Source of the DNA: Alphaproteobacteria bacterium
GTDB taxonomy: Bacteria > Pseudomonadota > Alphaproteobacteria > Micropepsales > Micropepsaceae
Assembly: GCA_024236055.1 (NCBI GenBank)
Contig: JACKLF010000002.1
Coordinates: 496,001 to 560,000 of the forward strand
Reading direction: 5' to 3'
DNA length: 64,000 nt
Under the pieces are notes generated by a model. That model searched no databases. It saw only the letters and a program-made list of their open reading frames with translations, and was not told where the DNA came from. This document shows, piece after piece, positions 40,247 to 51,066 of this stretch (position 1 is its first letter; each line of letters opens with the position of its first letter). The position numbers and the translations under genes were made by a program.

Positions 40247-40967
40247 GGCCCTTCAGGTCGCCGGTGGCGGTCAGCGTGACCGGCTGCTTGGCGATCTTGG
40301 CGGCGGCGGGCTTGGCCGGGGCATAGAGCGACTTGGCCGCCTCCACCAGATGCACGCCGCCGATGCGCGGCAACAGCTTTGCCCCGATCCGCTCCCAGCC
40401 CGCGCCGCTGCCGCGCACGGCGCGCCCGCCCAGCGGCGGCGCATAGAGCGCGCATTCCCAGCGCCCCGGTTCGAACATCACGTCGCGCAGCAGCCCGTCC
40501 AGCTCGTGGCGCGAAAAGGGGCGGCCATGGCCGAAGGGCGAGATATTGACCTGGGCCCACAGGCTGGCGCGGTTGGGCGCCACCAGCAGCAGCCGGCCTT
40601 CGGGCGCCAGTATCCGCCACAACTGGCGCAGCAGCGGGCGCAGCTGTTCGGCTTCCTCCAGCCCATGCACCACCAGGATTCGGTCGAAGAAGACATCGGG
40701 GAAAGGCAGCGCGTCTTCCTCGCACAGCAGCGCGGCATTGCGGCTTTGCGGCCAGGTGATCACGCCCATCGCGGCGGGCATGGCGGCAATGGCGCGTTCG
40801 GCCCCGGAAAAGGCGCGCAGATAGGGCACGGCAAAGCCATAGCCCAGAAGCCGCTGGCCGCGCACATCCGGCCAGATCGTGCGCACGCGGCGCAGGATCA
40901 CCCGCCGCGCCATCTGCCCCAGCGGCGCGTGATAAAAGGCGGCCAGGTCGCGGACGTCCTGCGGCAT
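40233..40967 (-). CDS. Class I SAM-dependent methyltransferase
   Basis: This 244-residue protein has a Methyltransf_11-type core: GYGFAVPYLRAFSG in place of a standard glycine loop, then LPFPDVFFDRILVVHGLEEA (motif II-like) and LWRILAPEGRLLLVAPNRAS. The substrate is unknown. Proteins of this type are found beside gloB and metW in many alphaproteobacteria. It converges on metW with a 14-base overlap and diverges from gloB 103 bases away. Confidence 0.82.
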   Translation of the reverse strand: MPQDVRDLAAFYHAPLGQMARRVILRRVRTIWPDVRGQRLLGYGFAVPYLRAFSGAERAIAAMPAAMGVITWPQSRNAALLCEEDALPFPDVFFDRILVVHGLEEAEQLRPLLRQLWRILAPEGRLLLVAPNRASLWAQVNISPFGHGRPFSRHELDGLLRDVMFEPGRWECALYAPPLGGRAVRGSGAGWERIGAKLLPRIGGVHLVEAAKSLYAPAKPAAAKIAKQPVTLTATGDLKGLTPS

Positions 40968-41070
40968 AGCAGGAATGTACCCCGCTTTGGCGCCCGATCA
41001 ACGGGGCGCCCCACGGGAACGTTGTTCCGGGGGGACATTTTGCTAGTCTGCCGCCGCACAAGGAGACGCC

Positions 41071-41826
41071 ATGCCCACTGAGATCGAAATCGTACCCTGC
41101 CTGTCCGACAACTACGCCTATCTGGTCAAATCCGGCGAGGCCTGTGCGGTGGTCGACCCGTCCGAGGCCGCGCCCGTGCGCGCCGCGCTGAAGGCCAAAG
41201 GCTGGAAACTGACCCATATCCTGAACACCCATCACCATCCCGACCATTGCGGCGGCAATCTGGAGCTCAAGAAGGAATTCGGCGCCATCGTGGTGGGACC
41301 GGGCAAGGATGCCGCGCGCATTCCCGGCATCGATGTCGGCGTTACCGAAGAGTCAGGCTGGGAGTTCGACGGCCGTAAGGTTCAGGTTTTGGAAGTGCCC
41401 GCCCATACCCGCGGCGCCATCACCTTCGTCATCGACGGCAATGCCTTTACCGGCGATACGCTGTTTTCCATCGGCTGTGGGCGGCTGTTCGAGGGCGATG
41501 CGGCGACGATGTGGAAAAGCCTGTCCAAGCTGATGACCCTGCCGGACGACACGCAGGTTTACTGCGGCCATGAATATACCCAGAGCAATGGCCGCTTCGC
41601 CCTGACGCTGGAGCCGCACAACCGGGCGCTGCAAAAACGCATGGAGCAGGTGACGGCGCTGCGCGCCGCGGGCAAGCCCACCATTCCCGTCGACATGGCC
41701 ACGGAAAAGGCGACCAATCCCTTCCTGCGTCCTGACCAGCCGGAAATCCGCAAAAGTCTGGGCATGGAAGATGCCGATACGGTCGCGGCCTTTCACGAGA
41801 TCCGCGAGCGCAAGAACAACTTCTAG
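41071..41826 (+). CDS. gloB: Hydroxyacylglutathione hydrolase (glyoxalase II)
   Basis: This 251-residue metallo-beta-lactamase-fold enzyme hydrolyses S-lactoylglutathione in methylglyoxal detoxification. The metal motif is ILNTHHHPDHCGGN; further ligands are in VPAHTRGAI, FTGDTLFSIGCGRLFEG and VYCGHEYTQSN, and the C-terminal HxxR substrate region is present (EIRERKNNF). The start ATG 41071 follows AAGGAGA. Length is normal. Confidence 0.95.
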   Translation: MPTEIEIVPCLSDNYAYLVKSGEACAVVDPSEAAPVRAALKAKGWKLTHILNTHHHPDHCGGNLELKKEFGAIVVGPGKDAARIPGIDVGVTEESGWEFDGRKVQVLEVPAHTRGAITFVIDGNAFTGDTLFSIGCGRLFEGDAATMWKSLSKLMTLPDDTQVYCGHEYTQSNGRFALTLEPHNRALQKRMEQVTALRAAGKPTIPVDMATEKATNPFLRPDQPEIRKSLGMEDADTVAAFHEIRERKNNF

Positions 41827-41835
41827 GGAACGGTG

Positions 41836-42018
41836 TTAGCGGTCGGCCTTGTCGTCGGAACCGCCGGCAACGGCGCCCACCGCGCCGCCCGCCACATCGA
41901 CGCCCGCGCCGACCACGGTGGTGGCGGCCCCAACGGTGGTGGAGGCGACGTCATAGGCCATGCAGCCGGACAGGCCCGTCAGGGCGGCAAGAGCGGCAAC
42001 AGCAAGAATGAGGCGCAT
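41836..42018 (-). CDS. Small lipoprotein of unknown function
   Basis: This 60-residue protein has a lipoprotein signal with lipobox LSGC (Cys19) and a short mature part built from Val, Gly, Ala and Thr (ASTTVGAATTVVGAGVDVAG) ending in GGSDDKADR. It resembles small NF038104-type or entericidin-like lipoproteins, but I cannot assign a family. Start ATG is at 42016-42018. It converges on gloB with nine bases between and diverges from the 2OG-oxygenase gene. Confidence 0.77.
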   Translation of the reverse strand: MRLILAVAALAALTGLSGCMAYDVASTTVGAATTVVGAGVDVAGGAVGAVAGGSDDKADR

Positions 42019-42090
42019 GGGAAATGTCCCGTTTGACAGCGCCCCACTTTGCCACCCTATTGGTGAAGGGGACACTAACGATTTGTTGCC

Positions 42091-42702
42091 ATGCCAAAAC
42101 CCGCCAAATCTGACGCTTTGTTCATAACCCGGCTGTACCGGGCACGGCTGCCCGTTACCGAAGGGCTGGCCGAAACCTGCCTGGGCATCGCCGCCGAGGA
42201 CATGGCGGGGCGGCGCTGGTCGAAGGATCACGGCTATGGCGGCTATACCTCCTATGCCTCGCTGAACGACCTGCCCCGGCGCGCTTCCATCTTCGAAGAC
42301 CTGGAGAAAAAGATCGCCCGGCATGTCGCCGCCTTTGCGCGCGAACTGCAATTCGAGATGGGCGGGCGCAAGTGGGAGATGGATTCGCTCTGGATCAATG
42401 TGATGAAGAAGGGCGCGATCCACGCGCCCCATATCCATCCCCATTCGGTGATCAGCGGCACTTACTATGTCGCCGCGCCGCCCGGATCGGGCGCGATCCG
42501 TTTCGAGGATCCGCGCCTGGCGATGATGATGGCCGCGCCGCCGCGCAAAAAATCGGCCCGGCCCGAAAACCGGCCCTTCGTGGATGTGAGCCCGAAGGCC
42601 GGCACGCTGCTGTTGTGGGAAAGCTGGCTGCGTCATGGCGTGGAAACCAGCCAGGCAAAAGAGCCGCGCATATCGGTCAGCTTCAACTACCGGATGGGCT
42701 GA
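42091..42702 (+). CDS. Putative 2-oxoglutarate-Fe(II) oxygenase (TIGR02466 family)
   Basis: This 203-residue protein matches TIGR02466: SKDHGYGGYTSYASLNDLPR early on, WINVMKKGAIHAPHIHPHSV with candidate iron ligands, GTYYVAAPPGSGAIRFEDPR, and LWESWLRHGV followed by RISVSFNY with the distal His and Arg. The fold is the double-stranded beta-helix of prolyl hydroxylase-like enzymes. The substrate is unknown. It stands alone before the amidohydrolase gene, 90 bases upstream of it. Confidence 0.86.
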   Translation: MPKPAKSDALFITRLYRARLPVTEGLAETCLGIAAEDMAGRRWSKDHGYGGYTSYASLNDLPRRASIFEDLEKKIARHVAAFARELQFEMGGRKWEMDSLWINVMKKGAIHAPHIHPHSVISGTYYVAAPPGSGAIRFEDPRLAMMMAAPPRKKSARPENRPFVDVSPKAGTLLLWESWLRHGVETSQAKEPRISVSFNYRMG

Positions 42703-42792
42703 CACATTCCGCGACAGACAGGGCCTGTTCGCATGCGGGCCCGTGCGGCTAGACTTGCAGAAAATGCAGCCAGAAAAGATGGGGAGAGAGAC

Positions 42793-43731
42793 ATGGATCG
42801 GCGGACGCTTTTGGCGGGCATGGGCAGCATGGCGGCGGTGCCCGCCTTCGCACAGGGCAGCTCGCCCGTGCCGCACTGGAGCGCGCCGGTCATCGACATG
42901 CATTTCCACATGCGCCGCGATCCGGCCCAGAATGTCGCGCATCAGCAGGGTGCGGGTGTAACCGCCGCCTGTCTTCTGGCCCGCAGCGGATCGGAAGACG
43001 AGGTGCGCGCGCTGCAGGCCGCCAATCCCGGCATGTTCCCCTGCTACATGATCGGCTATGACATCACCAAGCCGGATGCGGAAAAGGTTTTGACCGCCGC
43101 GGTCAAGGCAGGCGCGCGCGGCATTGGCGAACTGAAATACCATGTTGCCGCCGATGGGCCGGAAATGCGCCGCATCTACGACCTGTGCGCCGAACTGAAT
43201 GTGCCGGTGCTGATCCATTTCCAGGAAGTCACCCAGGCCGCCGCCGAAGGCAAATACAATGAAGGCATCAAGCGCATGGCCCCGGTGGTGCGCCAGTACC
43301 ACAAGACCAAATTCATCCTGCATGCCGATGCCTTCTGGGCCAATATCAGCGCCGATTACGACGAAAAGGACCCCTATCCCACCGGCCCGATCGTGCGCGG
43401 CGGCATCAGCGACAGGCTGCTGAGCGATTTCGAGAATGTGCAGGGAGACATGGCGTCCAACTCCGGCAACAACGCGCTGTCGCGCGACCCGGAATTCACC
43501 GTCGATTTCCTGAAGCGCCACCAGGACAAGCTGCATTTCGGCAGCGACTGCAACTGCACCGACGGGCGCGGCGGCGGCGCGGGCCAGAACAGCCCGCGGG
43601 TGGCGGCGCGCATCCGCGGCAAGTGTGTGGCGCGCGAGACGCTGCGGGTGCTGAGCGCGGCGACCACGCCGGAGATTTTCCGCAAGCTGACCTGGACGAA
43701 CGCCCACCGGATCATGGGCGTTCCAGTCTAG
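42793..43731 (+). CDS. Exported amidohydrolase-family protein
   Basis: This 312-residue protein begins with MDRRTLLAGMGSMAAVPAFA, a Tat-like signal with a twin-arginine start and an AFA cleavage site. The mature part is a TIM-barrel amidohydrolase: VIDMHFHMRR (HxH), GIGELKYHV (carboxylated lysine or glutamate region), VPVLIHFQEV, FILHADAFW and LHFGSDCNC supply the expected metal ligands in order. ATG 42793 is chosen because of GGGAGAGAG upstream and the signal. The substrate is unknown. Confidence 0.85.
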   Translation: MDRRTLLAGMGSMAAVPAFAQGSSPVPHWSAPVIDMHFHMRRDPAQNVAHQQGAGVTAACLLARSGSEDEVRALQAANPGMFPCYMIGYDITKPDAEKVLTAAVKAGARGIGELKYHVAADGPEMRRIYDLCAELNVPVLIHFQEVTQAAAEGKYNEGIKRMAPVVRQYHKTKFILHADAFWANISADYDEKDPYPTGPIVRGGISDRLLSDFENVQGDMASNSGNNALSRDPEFTVDFLKRHQDKLHFGSDCNCTDGRGGGAGQNSPRVAARIRGKCVARETLRVLSAATTPEIFRKLTWTNAHRIMGVPV

Positions 43732-43744
43732 CCCGATGGGCCTG

Positions 43745-43972
43745 TCAGACCGGCAGGCCCAGATGGTGCCACAGCTCTTCCAGCTCGATCAGCTCGACCT
43801 CGATGCGGGTGGCGATTTCCTGCAACCGGCCCGGCGGCTTGCCGCTGGCGCGCCCGGCATGGGCGGCTTCGGCCGCCTCGCGCAGGGTGCCTTCCTTGCC
43901 ATGATCGACCGCGCGCCAGCCCGGCTCGTTCAGCTTCCGGACCAGTTCTTCGCTTGTGTATTTCTCGGCCAT
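43745..43972 (-). CDS. Small hypothetical protein
   Basis: This 75-residue soluble protein has a charged N-terminal half (EELVRKLNEPGWRAVDHGKE) and an amphipathic C-terminal helix (EIATRIEVELIELEELWHHL). There is no signal or membrane segment. It converges on the amidohydrolase gene with 13 bases between. I do not recognise the family. Codon usage and reading-frame length agree with a real gene. Confidence 0.65.
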   Translation of the reverse strand: MAEKYTSEELVRKLNEPGWRAVDHGKEGTLREAAEAAHAGRASGKPPGRLQEIATRIEVELIELEELWHHLGLPV

Positions 43973-44064
43973 GGCGCTCTCTCCTGCCCGGCCCCAATGC
44001 GCGGGACCGGTTCGGCGCCAGTCTAGCCCCGGCGCGCGCCGGGATAAAGTTCACACCGGAACAA

Positions 44065-44280
44065 TCAGGCGTGACGGCGGCGGATGATGGCGCTCATCTT
44101 CTCGGGCAGCTTGGAGACATGGAATTCACGGTCCCAGACGATCTTGGCCTGTTCGAAAATCATGTCCTGCACATCGCGCGGCAGGTTGGGCCAGGCGGCG
44201 ATCACGCCTGCGCCCAGACGGCGCACCAGGCATTCATCCTCGGCCGGATATTTGAAAACTTTCTCTTCTGCAAAAGCCAT
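44065..44280 (-). CDS. Small conserved hypothetical protein
   Basis: This 71-residue protein reads AEDECLVRRLGAGVIAAWPN and LPRDVQDMIFEQAKIVWDRE and ends in a basic tail (IIRRRHA). Similar short proteins occur in many alphaproteobacteria without known function. The start ATG 44278-44280 is preceded by GAACAACG on the minus strand. It lies just before repeat copy D and runs the same way as the genes around it. Confidence 0.7.
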   Translation of the reverse strand: MAFAEEKVFKYPAEDECLVRRLGAGVIAAWPNLPRDVQDMIFEQAKIVWDREFHVSKLPEKMSAIIRRRHA

Positions 44281-44296
44281 CGTTGTTCCTCTATTT

Positions 44297-44391
44297 GAAC
44301 CCCCTCTGCCGCAACTCGGTCTGCCCAAGGCAGACCCATCGCTCGCGACATCTCCCCCTTTTATGCGCTGCGCGCAAAAGGGGGAGCAGGG
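44297..44391 (+). repeat. Structured intergenic repeat, copy D
   Basis: Begins GAACCCCCTCTGCCGCAAC. The inner stem is GTCTGCC / GGCAGAC, and the second stem is CTCCCCCTTTT / AAAAGGGGGAG with the internal arm GCGC / GCGC. It opens the 399-base stretch 44281-44679, which holds no gene. Confidence 0.85.
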
Positions 44392-44540
44392 CCCAGGTCT
44401 GTTTCTCACATGCCGGGGGAAGCGGGGAACTTCCACGCGAAGGGCATCACACGGCGGGAGAGCGGCGGCTCCATCCCGCGCGATACGCAAAGCCTAACCA
44501 TATCAGCGCGTTCATGGGAAAGGATATTTTGCGGGCGCAC

Positions 44541-44577
44541 GGCTGGATTGCCGCTTTCGCGGGAATGACAGCCAGTG
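44541..44577 (+). repeat. Fragment of a GGATTGCCGCTTTCGCGGGAATGAC-type repetitive element
   Basis: The sequence GGCTGGATTGCCGCTTTCGC is followed by GGGAATGACAGCC. This is the short imperfect palindrome found many times in proteobacterial intergenic DNA, whose chance translation reads VIPAKAGIQ. Only one copy is seen here. It is non-coding. Confidence 0.55.
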
Positions 44578-44592
44578 TGAAGGCGCGCCGGA

Positions 44593-44670
44593 TTTTGGCC
44601 ACCCGAGCAGGAGGCCACGCGGAGCGTACGTGATGTACGTGAGCATGGCCGACGCACTCGACGGTCAAAA
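44593..44670. repeat. Long nested palindrome downstream of the DUF6481 gene
   Basis: The outer arms are TTTTGGCCACCCGAG and CTCGACGGTCAAAA, and an inner GGCCA pairs with TGGCC around a GTAC-rich centre. The whole spans 78 bases and starts ten bases after the DUF6481 stop on the minus strand. It could fold into a large hairpin in RNA or a cruciform in DNA. Confidence 0.5.
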
Positions 44671-44679
44671 GACAAGCGC

Positions 44680-45072
44680 CTAGCGCTTGCCTTTTTTCTG
44701 GCGCTCCTTGCGCGCCGCATAGCGCGCGTCGCGGGCGGCCTTCTGCTCTTCCAGCAGCCGGGCCATGGCGGCCATTTCATCGTCCTTCTTGCGCGCCTCG
44801 GCGGCCTTGGCCTCTTCGACAGCGCGCTTCTCGGCTTCGGCGGCCTCGCGCTTGGCGCGGGCGGCTTCCTCGACGGCGGCGCGCTTTTCCTCGGCCTTGC
44901 GGCGCTGGCGCTCCTCGCGCGCATCGGCAATCGCCTTGCGCTCGTCAGCGGTTTCTTCCAGTTTTTTCTTCGCTTCCTCGGCCCGCTGGCGGGCCTTTTC
45001 CAGCATGGCGGCGCGCGCCTTCTGCTGGGTTGCGAGACGGTCGTCGAACTTAGTTTCCTTGAAGCCGGCCAT
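44680..45072 (-). CDS. DUF6481 family Lys/Glu/Ala-rich helical protein
   Basis: This 130-residue protein is almost entirely charged helix. It starts MAGFKETKFDDRLATQQKAR and continues with heptad-like Ala/Glu/Lys/Arg runs to a basic end (ERQKKGKR), the DUF6481 pattern. It is probably a long coiled coil with no catalytic site. Function is unknown. It follows panD by 15 bases on the same strand and may be co-transcribed with it. Confidence 0.83.
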   Translation of the reverse strand: MAGFKETKFDDRLATQQKARAAMLEKARQRAEEAKKKLEETADERKAIADAREERQRRKAEEKRAAVEEAARAKREAAEAEKRAVEEAKAAEARKKDDEMAAMARLLEEQKAARDARYAARKERQKKGKR

Positions 45073-45087
45073 AAATGAAGAGATCTT

Positions 45088-45462
45088 TCAGGTTTCCATG
45101 ATGCGTAAAGACGGCGGCAGGGGACGGTTCTGGCCGTCCACCAGCAGCACGCGGGGCGAGAAGCTTTTGGCTTCGGCTTCCGCCATACGGGCATAGGCGA
45201 TGATGATGACAAGATCGCCTTTCTGGGCCAGCCGCGCGGCCGCCCCGTTCACGCCGATGGTGCCCGAACCGGCCGGCGCGGAAATGGCATAGGTGGTGAA
45301 CCGCTGCCCATTGTTGATGTTCAGCACGTCCACCTGCTCGTAGGGCAGGATGCCGGCGCGTTCCAGCAGCGCCGAATCGACCGAGATCGAGCCTTCATAG
45401 TGCAGGTCGCACTGGGTCACCGTGGCGCGGTGAATCTTGCCCTTGAGAAGCGTGAGTTCCAT
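45088..45462 (-). CDS. panD: Aspartate 1-decarboxylase
   Basis: This 124-residue proenzyme makes beta-alanine for pantothenate. It self-cleaves at Gly-Ser in LHYEGSISVDSAL to form the pyruvoyl cofactor. Also seen are LLKGKIHRATVT, NNGQRFTTYAI and GAAARLAQKGDLVIIIAYA. ATG 45460-45462 is preferred; a TTG at 45471 overlapping the rpoD stop is the alternative. It lies directly after rpoD on the same strand. Confidence 0.95.
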   Translation of the reverse strand: MELTLLKGKIHRATVTQCDLHYEGSISVDSALLERAGILPYEQVDVLNINNGQRFTTYAISAPAGSGTIGVNGAAARLAQKGDLVIIIAYARMAEAEAKSFSPRVLLVDGQNRPLPPSLRIMET

Positions 45463-45467
45463 CGGCG

Positions 45468-47963
<2,496 letters not shown>

Positions 47964-47975
47964 GCTTGAAGGATC

Positions 47976-49802
47976 CTAAAAATTGCCGTGTCCATCGCCC
48001 GGATGCTGGGTTCCCGGACGGGAGTTCTGGGAAAGCGCCTTGCGGCGTTCCAGCAGACGCCTGGCATCCTGGCCGGAATCGCCCCCTGCCAACTGTCGTA
48101 GGTCGAAGACGGCACGCTGAAAACTGGCATGGGCATCGTCAGCCGCCGGACCCGCGAACCGCGCGAGAAGTTCGGCCATTCCCTTACGTGCAAAATGGGT
48201 TTGAACCCCCGCCTTTTCAAGGCTGGAGCCGGAGGCGGCGAGGTTTAGAAGTTCATGGCGCAGCCTGTCAAGCGACGGGTCTGTCAGGTCCAGCCCGGCC
48301 AGGCTTTCGCCCTCCCAAAGGGCAATCTGGGGCTCGGCGGCCAAGAGGCGGCCAAGTTCCGCCTCCTTGGCCTGGCGGGCCCCCATCACCCCCTTGCGGA
48401 CCAGGGCGCTGGCCTGGACCCCGGCGGAAACCGCCTCCGGGCTGCCCGGCTGGGGCCGGGGGGGCAGGCCGCGGAACTTGCCCCCGGACCGGCCGGCACG
48501 GCCCCCCTCCTGGGCGCGGGCCGGCGCGGACCGGCGCTTGAAATTCTCGAAGATCAGCTGGTCGAAGCCCCGGCGATAGTAATCGGCCACCTTGGCATCG
48601 GTGATCTGGCCCACCAGCGCCCCCAGCGCCTGTTCCAGCCCGGCCCGGCGTTCGGGGGTGGAAAGGTCCTTTCCCTCGGTCTCGGCCCGCCACAGAAGCT
48701 GGGACAGGGGCAGCGCCGCCTCCAGCAGCATGTCCATGGCAGCAGGGCCGTTGGCGGCCAGGAAAGTGTCGGGATCGTCGCCCGGCGGCAGGAAGGCAAA
48801 GCGCAGCGAATGGCCGGGCTTGAGGTGCGGCAGGGCCAGATGGGCGGCGCGGTGGGCCGCCTTCAGCCCGGCATTGTCGCCGTCAAAGGCCAGGATGGGC
48901 TCGGGCGCGCTGCGCCACATCAGCTGCAGCTGATCCTCGGTCAGGGCGGTGCCCAGGGGCGCCACGGCATGGGCGAAACCGGCCCGCACCAGCGCGATCA
49001 CGTCCATATAGCCTTCGGCCAGGATGATGGTGCCCGCCTTCAGGGCCGCGGCCCGCGCCATCTGGAAATTGTAGAGATTGTGGCCCTTGGAAAAGAGCGC
49101 CGTCTCGCCGGTGTTGATGTATTTGGGCTTGGCGTCGGCCTCCAGCGCGCGCCCGCCAAAGGCGATCACCCGCCCGCGCCCGTCGGTGATGGGAAACAGC
49201 ACGCGGCCAAAGAAGAAATCGCGCATGGGCCGCCCGTCATCGGCGGGCCGCGCCAGCCCGGCGGCGATCATGTCTTCCTGGGTGATATTGTGGCCCGTCA
49301 GATGGGCGATCAGCGCCTTGCCATCGGCGGGGGCGAAGCCCAGGCGGAACTGTTTGGCCGCCGCCCCGTCCAGCCCGCGGCCCTTCAGGTAATCGCGCGC
49401 CGCGCGCCCCTCGGGCCCCAGAAGCTGTTCCTGATAGAAGACCGCCGCCAGTTCCACGATGTCGTAGAGCGATTTTTTCTTCTGCTCGCGCGCTTCATCC
49501 TCGGGCGACCAGCGCGGAAGTTCCACGCCCGCCTCGGCAGCCAGCTTTTCCACCGCCTCGGGAAAGGACAGGCCCTCGGTTTCCACCAGCCAGCGGAAAC
49601 AGTCGCCGCCCTTGCCGCAGCCGAAGCATTTGTAGGTGCGCCGTTCGTTCTCGACCTTGAAACTGGGGGATTTCTCGGCATGGAAAGGGCAGCAGCCCCA
49701 CATCACGCGGCCCTTGCGGATCAGCTTGACGCGCCGGCCCACCAGCTGGACGAGATCCGTCCGCCGCCTGATTTCCTCCAGCAAGCCTTCGCCATAGCGC
49801 AT
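47976..49802 (-). CDS. dnaG: DNA primase
   Basis: This 608-residue primase lays down RNA primers for replication. It has the N-terminal zinc motif CPFHAEKSPSF ... CFGCGKGGDCF (residues about 38-65), the RNA-polymerase-like core with LGFAPADGKALIAHL, the TOPRIM domain AGTIILAEGYMDVIALVRAG and LAFDGDNAGLKAAHRAAHLA, and a C-terminal helical domain. It precedes rpoD on the same strand. The leader contains a hairpin, AATCCCC / GGGGATATT, at 49821-49844. Confidence 0.97.
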   Translation of the reverse strand: MRYGEGLLEEIRRRTDLVQLVGRRVKLIRKGRVMWGCCPFHAEKSPSFKVENERRTYKCFGCGKGGDCFRWLVETEGLSFPEAVEKLAAEAGVELPRWSPEDEAREQKKKSLYDIVELAAVFYQEQLLGPEGRAARDYLKGRGLDGAAAKQFRLGFAPADGKALIAHLTGHNITQEDMIAAGLARPADDGRPMRDFFFGRVLFPITDGRGRVIAFGGRALEADAKPKYINTGETALFSKGHNLYNFQMARAAALKAGTIILAEGYMDVIALVRAGFAHAVAPLGTALTEDQLQLMWRSAPEPILAFDGDNAGLKAAHRAAHLALPHLKPGHSLRFAFLPPGDDPDTFLAANGPAAMDMLLEAALPLSQLLWRAETEGKDLSTPERRAGLEQALGALVGQITDAKVADYYRRGFDQLIFENFKRRSAPARAQEGGRAGRSGGKFRGLPPRPQPGSPEAVSAGVQASALVRKGVMGARQAKEAELGRLLAAEPQIALWEGESLAGLDLTDPSLDRLRHELLNLAASGSSLEKAGVQTHFARKGMAELLARFAGPAADDAHASFQRAVFDLRQLAGGDSGQDARRLLERRKALSQNSRPGTQHPGDGHGNF

Positions 49803-49935
49803 CGGGCCAGTTTATGCGGAAATCCCCTCTGTTTGGGGGATATTTGCGGGGTGCTATCCCTGCTCACCTGTGCATGATTCTGAAAGACCTGTTTGCCATA
49901 CTGGTCTGGCTGGTCGGGGGAGCAGCAGGAAAACC

Positions 49936-50445
49936 ATGGTCGAATTGCCCTTTGACTGCGAATCCAATCCGCGCTGGCGCCTGCTGGAAGCCGCCCGCGA
50001 CCAGTTGGCCGCCGCAAGCAGCCTGGAAGAGGTCATCGGGATCGTCCGCGCCTCGGCGCGCCATGTGGTGTCGGCGGACGGGGTGACCTTCGTGCTGCGC
50101 GACGGCAACAACTGCCATTACGTCGACGAGGACGCCATCGCGCCCCTGTGGAAGGGCCAGAAGTTCCCCATGTCCAGCTGCATTTCGGGATGGGCAATGA
50201 TCAACAACCAGACGGCGGTCATTCCCGACGTCTTTGCCGATCCGCGCATTCCCCACGACGTCTATCGCCAGACTTTCGTGAAAAGCATGGTCATGGCGCC
50301 GGTGGGGCTTGCCACCCCGGTCGCCGCCATCGGCGCCTATTGGCGCGACAAGCCGGTCATTTCCGAGCGCGAAACCGCGGCGGTCGAGGCGATCGCCGCC
50401 ATGGTGGGCGAGGCGATGGCACGCGGGAAGTTCGCCGCAGCCTGA
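49936..50445 (+). CDS. GAF domain protein
   Basis: This 169-residue protein is a single GAF domain: LEAARDQLAAASSLEEVIGI, then ADGVTFVLRDGNNCHYVDED, FPMSSCISGWAMINNQTAVI and PVGLATPVAAIGAYW. GAF domains bind small ligands or chromophores. No output domain is attached. The wording resembles sensor regions that accompany HWE kinases, which suggests a signalling role. ATG 49936 is preceded by CAGGAAAA. It converges on the YqeY gene ten bases away. Confidence 0.85.
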   Translation: MVELPFDCESNPRWRLLEAARDQLAAASSLEEVIGIVRASARHVVSADGVTFVLRDGNNCHYVDEDAIAPLWKGQKFPMSSCISGWAMINNQTAVIPDVFADPRIPHDVYRQTFVKSMVMAPVGLATPVAAIGAYWRDKPVISERETAAVEAIAAMVGEAMARGKFAAA

Positions 50446-50455
50446 AAGCGGTGCG

Positions 50456-50917
50456 TCAGCCCGAAAGCGCGGCCTTGGTCGCGGCGCTGGCCTTTGAGAA
50501 ATCCATCTGCCCGGCATGGCGTTCCTTCAGCGCCGCCATCACCTTGCCCATGTCCTTGATGGATGAAGCGCCGACATCGGCGATCACCGCCTTGATCGCG
50601 GCGGTGGTTTCGGCCTCGTCCATCTGCCTGGGCATGAAATCGCGGATCACGGCGATTTCCGCGCGCTCGCCCGCCGCCAGTTCGGGACGGTTGCCCGCGT
50701 CATAGGCGGCGGCCGATTCCTCGCGCTGCTTGATCATCTTGGCCAGCAAGGTGAGGATTTCGTCGTCGCCCAGCAGTTCGCGGCTGTCCTCGGTGCGCGC
50801 GGCGATGTCGCGGTCCTTCAGCGCCGCCAGCACCAGGCGCAGGGTGGCCAGGCGCTTGGCATCCTTGGCCTTCATCGCGTCCTTCATGGCGTCGTTCAGT
50901 TGCTGGCGCAGCGACAT
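50456..50917 (-). CDS. GatB/YqeY domain protein
   Basis: This 153-residue protein has the YqeY features MSLRQQLNDAMKDAMKAKDA, LRLVLAALKDRDIAAR, DDEILTLLAKMIKQREESAA and the C-terminal DMGKVMAALKERHAGQMDFS. The family resembles the tRNA-binding tail domain of GatB and may act on charged tRNA or as a peptide-bond hydrolase relative; the role is not settled. It diverges from carA with 149 bases between. Confidence 0.92.
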   Translation of the reverse strand: MSLRQQLNDAMKDAMKAKDAKRLATLRLVLAALKDRDIAARTEDSRELLGDDEILTLLAKMIKQREESAAAYDAGNRPELAAGERAEIAVIRDFMPRQMDEAETTAAIKAVIADVGASSIKDMGKVMAALKERHAGQMDFSKASAATKAALSG

Positions 50918-51016
50918 GGCGGATTCTCTTTCCTCAAAGCGGGCGGAACTTACCGGGAATCGGTGGGTAATTCCAACCTGTTGATTTTGCTGGATTCGCC
51001 AGCGGAAATTGGAGTG

Positions 51017-51045
51017 TTGACGCGCCGGGGCCCCATCCCTATTTT
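51017..51045 (+). promoter_or_regulatory. Housekeeping promoter of carA
   Basis: TTGACG (51017-51022) is followed after 17 bases by TATTTT (51040-51045). A start near 51052 leaves a leader of about 15 bases before the carA ATG. Confidence 0.7.
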
Positions 51046-51066
51046 CGCGAAAATTCGAGGCTTCCC

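Noticed and set aside
41016..41028. GGAACGTTGTTCC before gloB as an EcfG promoter
   Set aside because: It is a short palindrome with GGAAC, but no GTT lies 16-17 bases downstream on either strand.
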